Below are positions 56,990 to 64,000 of a stretch of DNA of 64,000 bases, piece by piece. The notes under the pieces were generated by a model, which saw only the letters and a program-made list of their open reading frames with translations, made no database searches and was not told the origin of the DNA. This stretch comes from Cephalopachus bancanus (Eukaryota; Chordata; Mammalia; Primates; Tarsiidae), in assembly GCA_027257055.1 (NCBI GenBank), contig JAPVLO010000044.1, positions 2,542,001-2,606,000 of the forward strand, in the 5' to 3' direction. Within the stretch, counting starts at the first letter, position 1, and every line of letters begins with the position of its first letter. Both the position numbers and the translations under genes were made by a program.

Positions 56990-57560
56990 AACCCCACTGT
57001 TCCAGGTCTTTATCACTATATAACAAACCACTTCACATTTGCTGGCAGAGCCCAATCATTTAATCATGCCCACAGATTCTGTGAGTCAGAAATTTGGACA
57101 GGCAACAGCAGAGATGACTTGTCTCTGCTCCTACAATGTCTGAAGCCTCAGCCAGAAAGACTGAAACAACTGGGGAGTAAAGTCTTCTAGGAGCTTCTTC
57201 AGTCACACGTCTGGCTTGTGGATTGAGATGAATGTGCTGAGGCTGTGGACCCAAGAGGCTGTGGACCCAAGTGCCTGCTCGAGGCCCGTCAGTGTGGATT
57301 AGCCTCCCTCACAGTATGGTGGCCTCCGGGTAGTCGCACTTCTTACTTGGAAGTTCAGGTTCGAAGATAAAAGGTTCTAGCAAGTGAAGGGAAGCTCCAC
57401 CGCCTTCTATGATCTAGTTTTGGAAGTTACATTATGTTATTTCTGCCATAAGCGGTCCCAGATTCCAGGGGCAAGGTCAGGGGAAGAAGGTCAAAGGGTC
57501 GAGGCCATGTTTTCAAGTCACCCACACCCCGTCTTCAAGATCTCAAAACCGGTGTTGTGG
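56990..57560 (+). repeat. Old mid-repetitive element with 16-bp tandem duplication
   Basis: 'gtctttatcactatataaca', 'cacagattctgtgagtcaga', 'cctccctcacagtatggtgg', 'ccgggtagtcgcacttctta' and 'ccgccttctatgatctagtt' follow the order of a family I know by text but not securely by name. 57241-57271 duplicates ggctgtggacccaaga. Confidence 0.5.
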
Positions 57561-57755
57561 CCCAGGTTTATTTCCTTTTGGGCATACAGGACAGAAGATT
57601 TTGTGATCTAATTTCTTTTTTCACTTTAACAGTTGATCATGAGCACATTCTCTTGTCTTTAAAAACTCTGTATAAACATCATACTATAATAATTTTTTCA
57701 GACTTTAAAAGATATACATGCTTATGGTTGAAATTTTTTAATTATGAAAAGTCTA

Positions 57756-58050
57756 GCCGGGCTCGGTGGCTCAGCCTGTAATCCCGCACTTTGGGAGGCT
57801 GAGGTGAGTGGATTGCCTGAGCCCGTGGGTTTGAGACCCGCCTGGGCAACTTGGTGAGACCTCATCTCTACAATAAATCAAAAATTAGCCGGGCATGGTA
57901 GCGTGCGCCTGTAGTTCTAGCTACTTGGAAGGCTGAGGCGGAAGGATTGCCGGAGAGCAGTTCAAGGCCGCGGTGGCCAGGAGCGGCCACTGCACTCCAG
58001 TCTGGGGGACAGAGTGAGACTCTGACTCAAAAAAAAAAAAAAAAAGAAAA
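57756..58050 (+). mobile_element. Lineage-specific Alu with 10-bp TSD
   Basis: Full length with A box tggctcagcctg, B box ggtttgagacc and 'gtggccaggagcggccac'. gaaaagtcta is exact at 57746-57755 and 58051-58060. A 10-base stretch of the right arm (about 'cccagcaggt') is partly deleted, leaving 'gccggagagcagttcaagg'. Confidence 0.95.
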
Positions 58051-58183
58051 GAAAAGTCTAAAATGCAGAAAAGTCCCCACTATCTCACTTACTACATGTA
58101 CATTTTGAGCTAATTTTTTTCACTTAATGTTATAGAATAAGCAAGTTCATGTGCACTAAACATTCCTCCACAAGAACATTTCT

Positions 58184-58394
58184 TTTTTCTTTTTTTTTTT
58201 TTCCGCCTCAGCCTTCTAAGTAGCCAAAACTATAGGTATGTGCCACCACACCTGGCTAAATTTTTAATTTATTGTAGAGACGAGGTCTCACCAAGTTGCC
58301 CAGTCTGGTCTCGAACCCATAGACTCAGACAATCCTCTCACCTCAGCCTCCCAAAGTGCTGAGATTACAGACTTGAGCCACCACCCATAGCTAT
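58184..58394 (-). mobile_element. Alu lacking the 3' part of its right arm, with TSD
   Basis: Read on the minus strand, the Alu runs from its 5' end to 'gaaggctgaggcgg' in the right arm and goes directly into an A tail; about 85 bases of right arm are missing. aagaacatttct is exact on both sides (58172-58183 and 58395-58406). The B box is ggttcgagacc but the A box keeps the ancestral length. Confidence 0.92.
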
Positions 58395-58880
58395 AAGAAC
58401 ATTTCTAATGGCTCTTCCTCATTCCATTGTATGGGTTTCTAGAATTGACTGTTGGATTCTGATGCTCTTCCCAATCTAGCACTTTTGTAAACATCTACAA
58501 TACAGACATATTGAGCACTGTGATGGGCACATTATGCGTGCAGTCTTCTCTCCAGCCCTGGAATCATTATGCCCATGTTCTGGCTATTTTTAATGATAAT
58601 ATACATAATATCAGTTCATCTGCTGATGGACACTTAAGCTGATTCCATATCTTGGTTATTGTGAATAATGCTGCAATCAACAGACAGCTCTTCAATATAC
58701 TGGTTTCAAATCTTTTGGGTAGATGCCCAGAAAAAGGATTGCTGGATCACAAGGCGATTTTATTTTTAGTTTTTTGAGGAACCTCCATGCAGCTCACCCT
58801 AATGGCTGCATGCATGCACAGTCCAACCAATAGTGTGCAAATGCTCCCTTCTCCCCATATCCTTGCCAACACTTGTTATC

Positions 58881-59171
58881 TTTTTTTTTTTTTTTTTTGA
58901 GTTGGAGTCTCACTCTGTCGCCCAGACTGGAGTGCAGTGGCTGCTTCCGGCCACCACAGCCTCCACCTGCTGGGCTCAGGCGATCCTTCCGCCTCAGCCT
59001 TCCGAGTAGCCGGAATTACAGGCATGTGCTACCATGCCCGGCTGATTTTTTGATTTATTGTAGAGATGAGGTCTCGCTGCCCAGCCGGGTCTCGAACCCA
59101 CGGGCTCAGGCAATCCACTCACCTCAGCCTCCCAAAGGCGCGGGATTACAGGCTGAGCCACCGAGCCCAGC
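58881..59171 (-). mobile_element. Young lineage-specific Alu, antisense, in L1
   Basis: A T run, then 'gagttggagtctcactctgt' to 'gctgagccaccgagcccag'. On the minus strand it has 'cccgcgcctttggg', 'gggcagcgagacc' and the shortened A box: the most derived group. Confidence 0.94.
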
Positions 59172-59648
59172 ATCATTTTCTTTTTGATAACGGTCATTCT
59201 GACAGGTGGGGGTAATATCTCACTGTGGTCTTAATTTGCATTTCCCTGATGCTTAGCGGTGTTGAGCATTTTTAAAATATATCTGTCGGCCATTTGCATG
59301 TCATCTTTTGAGATGTGTCTATGGATAAAGAAAATGTGGCATATATCCACAATGAAATGCTATTCAACCTTGAAAAAGAAAAAAAAGTTTGTTACCTGCA
59401 ACAGTGTGGGTGGAAGTGAAGAACATTAGGCTGAGTGAAATAAGCCAGGCACAGAGAAACACACACCAGATATCTCACTTACATGTGGAACCTAAAACAA
59501 TGACCTCAAAGAAGTAGAGAGTTGAATGGTCTTTACCACAGGCTAGGAGGGCGTGGGGAGTGGGAAGAGGCTGGTCAAAGGGTACAAAGCCTCAGTTAGA
59601 CAAGAGGAATAAGTTGAATTTTTTTTTTTAACTTTAAGGTGTATTGAG

Positions 59649-59940
59649 GCCAGGCACAGGGGCTCATGCCTGTAATCCCAGCACTTTGGGAGGCAGAGGC
59701 AAGAGGATTGCCTGAGCCCAAGGTTCGAGACCAGCCTTGGCAACTTGGCGAGATCTCATCTCTACATAAATCAAAAAATTAGCTGGGCGTGGTGGTACGT
59801 GTCTGTGGTTCCAGCTACTTGGAAAGTTGAGGAGGAAGGATCACCTGAGCCCAGCAGGATGAGGCTGCAATAGCCGTGAGCGTGCCACTGCACCCAGCCT
59901 GGGAGACAGAGTGAGACTCCAACTCAAAAAAAAAAAAAAA
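59649..59940 (+). mobile_element. Intermediate Alu (new B box, old A box), in L1
   Basis: The B box is ggttcgagacc but the A box is still full length (gggctcatgcctgtaatcc). The end 'gactccaactc', the linker 'acataaatcaaaaaatt' and 'gaaggatcacctgagcccag' tie it to the local lineage. Flanks aaggtgtattgag and aagatatattgag are a degraded duplication. Confidence 0.93.
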
Positions 59941-60002
59941 GATATATTGAGCAGCATGGTGAATACAGTAAATAATAATATATTGTATATTTCCATTTTA
60001 AC

Positions 60003-60297
60003 ATTTTTTTTCCTGAAACAGGGTCTTGCCCCATCGCCCAAGCTGGAGTACAGTGTGCAGTCATAGCTCACGGCAGCCTTGAACTCACAGGCTCGAGTGA
60101 TCCTTCCGCCTCAGCTTCCCCAATAGCTGGGACTATAGGCATGCACCATTATACCTGGCTAGTTATTATTTACTTTTTTGTAGAGACGGGGTCTTCTTAT
60201 ATTGCCCAGGCTGATCTCAAATTCCTGGCCTCAAGTGATCATTCCACCTTGGTCTCCCAAAGTGCTAGGATTACAAGTGTGAGCCACCACATTTCAC
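60003..60297 (-). mobile_element. AluJ, antisense, in L1
   Basis: 'gggtcttgccccatcgccca' to 'gtgtgagccaccacatttca'. An old full-length copy. Confidence 0.92.
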
Positions 60298-60487
60298 ACT
60301 TGTGCATTTCAAAATAACTAAGATTTTCAAATGTTCTCATCACAAAAAATGATAAGTATTTGAGGTGATGGATATGTTACTGGCTTGATCTGATTATTCC
60401 ACATCATATTCATAAATCATAATACATGGTACTCCATAAATATATACAACTATAATTTGTCAATTTGAAACGAAAAGATAAAAATTG

Positions 60488-60760
60488 TTAACTAATAATA
60501 ATAATAATAATACCTAATATTTATTGAGCACCTACTATGTGCCCATCATTTTTCTGAATGCTTTATATGAAGTAACTTATTTAAATCCACACTATAACTT
60601 CCAAGTTAAGTGCCCCCTTTCCAATGGATGAGGAAAACTTGGCACAAAACAGTCAACAATTTGCCACAGGGTCCCACAGCTAGTAGTAACTTGCAGAACC
60701 TGGACCCAAGCCTAAGTCTGCCTGACTCCAAAACCAGGTCTGTAACGACTGAGCTGAACC
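60488..60760 (-). repeat. MIR, nearly full length, antisense
   Basis: An (AAT)n run, then 'tatttattgagcacctacta', 'tatgaagtaacttatttaaa', 'caatggatgaggaaaacttg', 'gccacagggtcccacagcta' and 'taacgactgagctgaacc'. The best MIR of the window. Confidence 0.9.
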
Positions 60761-61284
60761 ACTGAGACATCATCAGGACAGGCTTCAGCACTGGAGGGGC
60801 TGAGTGAGGCAGAGCAAGGGTCAGAGCCCCAAGCTCCCTCCAGTGCCGGAGGAAGGAAAGGCAACCGTTCCATCCAAGAGGCTGGATATTCCCCGACCTG
60901 GCGTCTGAAGAGAGGCGGGAAGGACGGGGGAACATGGGGAGGGCTGTGGAGAGCATAAGCTTTCTTGGCCTTTGGTGGCTTTTAGGAGCAAAGAATGAGG
61001 TGCAGGTTCACCTACCTGGGAAGTGAGTGTGACCTGGAAAGGCCCTGCTGTTTTCTCTCCACCCCACAGGAACCCAGGGTTGGTGACATTCACTTCCGAG
61101 CCCCTGCCCACCCACTGCACATCCACCACAGCAGCAAGGCCTGCTGCCTTTTGAATCGCCCTCCTTTCCCACCTCCATCACCCCCCTTTCCCACCTCCAT
61201 CACCCCATCCTGGCCCGAGCCACTCCTTCTCACCAGGACCGCTGCAAAGGCCTCCTCACTGGCTTCCGGCCTTCCCTGCCTGGG
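60761..61284. other. Unassigned DNA with a 22-bp tandem duplication
   Basis: No exon recognised. ctttcccacctccatcaccc starts at 61164 and 61186 (61164-61207). Confidence 0.5.
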
Positions 61285-61925
61285 CCCCTGTACTCTGTTT
61301 GCCACACGGCAGCCAGAGTGATCTTTATTAAAACACCAATCAAATCAAGTCACCACCTGGCTAAAACTTTTTTTTTTTTGAGTTGAAGTCTCTCTCTGTT
61401 GCCCAGACTGCAGTGCAGTGGCCGCTCCCGGCCACTGCAGCCTCGACCTGCTGGGCTCCGGCGATCCTTCCACCTCAGCCTTCCGAGTAGCCGGAATTAC
61501 AGGCGTGTGCTACCACGACTGGCTGATTTTTTTTTTTTTTTTTATTGTAGAGATGAGGTCTTGCTGCCCAGGCGGATCTGGAACCCGCGGGCTCAGGCAA
61601 TCCACTCACCTCAGCCTCCCAAAGGCGCGGGATTACAGGCTGAGCCACCAAGCCCGGCTGGCTTAAACATTTTAATGCCTTCTATTGTTGTTAGGTGAAA
61701 GGCAAAACTCCTGAACTTGCCCTGCAAAGTGTCACAAGATTCGGCACTGGCCCACCTCTCCAGCATCATCTCCGAGTTCCCTGTCACTTTGCATTCAGTG
61801 GCACGGACCTTGCATCAAGTCCTTGAATTCATTAGGCTTCCTCCTGCCACTTGGTCTTTGCACATACTGTTCCCTCTACCTGGAAAGCTTGTCCCTTCCT
61901 TCTTTACCTTCGTAACTTCTTCATT
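61285..61925 (+). repeat. L2 3' region split by an Alu
   Basis: 'cggcagccagagtgatcttt' and 'caaatcaagtcaccacctgg' lie left of the Alu. 'cactggcccacctctccagc', 'ctttgcacatactgttccct' and 'ctacctggaaagcttgtccc' lie right of it, in sense L2 order. Confidence 0.83.
61368..61658 (-). mobile_element. Young lineage-specific Alu, antisense, in L2
   Basis: On the minus strand it has 'cccgcgcctttggg', 'gggcagcaagacc', shortened A box and 'gtggccgggagcggccac'. tggctaaaac (61358-61367) and tggcttaaac (61659-61668) form a duplication with one mismatch. The middle linker is an expanded T run. Confidence 0.95.
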
Positions 61926-61929
61926 GCTT

Positions 61930-63480
61930 TTTAACTTAATAGACTACTTTTAGAGTACTTATTTTAGGTTCAAAGCAACATTGAGCAGAAAGCACTGAGA
62001 GTTCCCATTTATCGCTCCCTCTCCACAGTTCCCCCACTATCAACATCCTCCACCAGAGGTGTATATTTGTTAAAACTGATGAACCTGCTTTGACACATCT
62101 TTATCACCCGAAGTCCGTAGTTCAAATTCAGGTTCACTCTTGGTGCTGTGCCTTCTAGGGGCTTGGGCAAATGTTGGCATGTATCTGCCACTGTAGCATC
62201 ATGGAGAGTGGTTTTATTGCCCTAAATCCTCAGTGCTTTCCCCATTCATCCATCTCTCCTGATCCCTGGCCACCCCGGCCTTTTGGCTTTTTCCAGGATA
62301 TTGTATCATTGGAATCACACACGTTGGAAAGCTACATTTCCAGATTGGCTTCTTTTACTTCACTTAAGTTTCCTCCATGTCTTTTAATAGCTTGATAACT
62401 CTTTTTTTTTAACATTGAATGATATCCCATTGTCTGGATGTGCCATATTTTATCCTCTGACCTACAGAAGGACATTGAAAGGACATTGTCTTCCCATGGC
62501 CAAGTTCTGGTAATTATGAACAGGCTGCTAAAAACATCCAGGTGCAGGTTTCTGTGCAGATGTAAGTTTTCAGCTCTTTGAATAAATACCAAGAAGTGCA
62601 GTTTTGGGGTTTTGTGATAAGAGTATGTTAATTTTTGTAAGAAACGGACAAACTGTCTTTGGAAATGGCTGTACCCTTTGCATTTTCCCCAGCAATGAAT
62701 GGTAGTTCTGTTGCCACATGGCCTCACCAGCACCTGGTGTTGTCGGCATTCTGGATTTTGGCCATTCTAACGGGTGTGTGGAGCCATCTCACTGTTGCTT
62801 TGATTTGTAGCTCCCTGATGATATGTGATATGGAGCATCTTTTCATATGCTGTTTGCCATTTGTATATCTTCTTTGGTGAGGTGTGTGTTAAGGTCTTTT
62901 GCCCATTTTGCAATTTTTTTGTTGTTGTTGTTAAGAAACAAGGTCTTGCTATATTACCCAGGCTGGTCTCAAACTCCTGCCATCAGGAGATCCTCCTGCC
63001 TGGGCCTCTCATAGTACTGAGATTACAGACGTGAGCCAACACACCCAGTCTTGGATTGCTTTCTTATTGTTGATTTTTTAAAGTTCTTATATTTTGGATA
63101 GTAGTTCTTACACAAATATTTCTCCTAGTCCATGGCTTGTCTTTTCATTCTGTTAACATTGTTTCTCAGAGCAGCAGTTTCTGATCTTAATGAAGTCTAG
63201 CTTATCAGCCTTTTATTTCATGGATTGTACTTTTGGTGTTATATCTGAAAGTCATCACCAAGCCCATGGTCATCTAGATTTTCTCCTGTTATCTTCTAGG
63301 AGTTGTATAGTCCTGCATTTTACTTTTAGGTCTGTGCTCCATTTTGAGCTAATTCTTGTGAAGGGTGCAAGGTCTGTGTCTAGATTCATTTTTGGCATGT
63401 GGATAGCCAATTGTTCCAGCACCATTTGTTGAAAAACTGTCTTTTTTCCACTGTATTGCCTTTGCTTCCTGACAACTTCC
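61930..63480 (-). mobile_element. Old L1 late ORF2 and 3' end, antisense, ~1.4 kb
   Basis: 'ggttcaaagcaacattgagc', 'actatcaacatcctccacca', 'tgatatcccattgtctggat', 'ggattttggccattctaacg' and 'gccaattgttccagcaccat' run in the order of an antisense L1M. A FLAM interrupts it at 62914 and an AluJ ends it at 63481. The reverse transcriptase frame is broken by many stops. Confidence 0.85.
62914..63050 (-). mobile_element. FLAM, antisense, in L1
   Basis: A T/G-rich tail, then 'aaggtcttgctatattaccc' to 'cgtgagccaacacacccagt'. One arm only. Confidence 0.8.
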
Positions 63481-63771
63481 TTTTTTTTTTTTCAAGTTGG
63501 TATCTCACAGTCCAGGCTGGAGTGCAGTGGCACGATCACAGCTTACTACAGCCTCGACCTCTGGCTCAGGTGATCCTTCCACCTCAACCTCTCAAGAAGC
63601 TGGGACTACAGGTATACACCACCATGCCCAGCTTTTTTTTTTTTTTTTTTTTGCAAAGATGAGGAATCACTGTGTTGCCTAGGCTGGTCTTGAACTCCTG
63701 GGCTCAAGCAATCCTCCCACCTTGGCCTCCCAAAGTGCTGGGATTACAGATGTGTGTCACCATACCTGGCC
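63481..63771 (-). mobile_element. AluJ, antisense
   Basis: 'ttggtatctcacagtccagg' to 'gtgtgtcaccatacctggcc'. The middle linker is an 18-base T run. Confidence 0.92.
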
Positions 63772-63774
63772 AAC

Positions 63775-63990
63775 TCCCTCGTTTTTGAAGTCTCTGCTCA
63801 AGCATTCCCAAAGTCCCCAGAATGATTTTCCTTGACTTCCCTATGCAGTATAAACCTCCTATCACAGATTACCTTAACACCCTGGGTCTCTCTGCAGAGC
63901 ACAGGACTTTATCTGTTCTAAAGTCACATTTGCTGGTGACTTAGGGAGCCATAAGCTCCTTAGGGTCAGGGAATACACCTGCTCTACTCG
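63775..63990 (+). repeat. L2 3' region
   Basis: 'gtctctgctcaagcattccc', 'ttttccttgacttccctatg' and 'ccataagctccttagggtca' are sense L2 landmarks in order. It continues past the window edge. Confidence 0.68.
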
Positions 63991-64000
63991 GGACACCTAT

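Larger units (their letters stand above)
58615..60487. mobile_element. L1 with inverted 5' segment (twin priming)
   Basis: 58615-59320 is antisense L1 ORF2 ('ttcatctgctgatggacact', 'gattgctggatcacaaggcg', 'cttaatttgcatttccctga', 'tcatcttttgagatgtgtct'). From 59321 the sense strand starts with 'atggataaagaaaatgtggc' and runs to the 3' untranslated end ('ctccataaatatatacaact'). In L1 order the two parts meet exactly: the antisense part ends (58615) with 'cagatgaa' where the sense part begins. Three Alus are nested in it. Confidence 0.83.

Overview
The window is nuclear DNA of a primate. About thirty Alu-family copies (7SL-derived, found only in primates) are spread over 64 kb, together with many MIR, L2, L1, MLT1 and hAT relics typical of mammals. 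None of the Alus has the AluS or AluY pattern expected in abundance in monkeys and apes, and none has the long middle linker I associate with lemur Alus. Instead there are old AluJ, FLAM and FRAM copies plus a well-defined lineage-specific group. By elimination, a tarsier is the best guess; this is inference.

I recognise no protein-coding exon, tRNA, rRNA or snRNA gene. The long open frames are explained by Alu sequence (read in either direction), CT- or GAAA-rich simple repeats, or GC-rich DNA. Only one place looks like a promoter: a CpG-dense block at about 36.34-36.83 kb. Around it are repeat-free, motif-rich stretches (5.4-5.66, 34.66-35.06, 39.95-40.29, 43.08-43.56, 50.03-50.42 and 53.44-53.65 kb) that resemble conserved enhancers. 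The window therefore looks like intergenic or intronic DNA beside a regulated gene that lies outside it or is represented only by a 5' end.

Layout: 0-12 kb is mostly single-copy DNA with scattered MIRs and a few Alus. 12-34 kb is a transposon-dense tract with nested insertions: L1 in L1, MLT1 in a hAT element, MLT1 in L1, Alu in LTR in L1, L1 in L1 in opposite orientation, and two likely solitary retroviral LTRs. 34-57 kb is GC-richer and gene-desert-like, with MIR and L2 fragments, the CpG island and most enhancer-like blocks. 57-64 kb is again transposon-rich and includes an L1 with an inverted 5' part and a long antisense L1.

The most interesting signal is the lineage-specific Alu group. 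Its left arm has a one-base deletion that turns the Pol III A box from TGGCTCACGCCTG into the tRNA-like TGGCTCAGCCTG, and a change that makes the B box GGTTCGAGACC. Intermediate copies carry the B-box change alone, so the order of events can be read inside this window. Several copies have perfect 12-17 bp target-site duplications.
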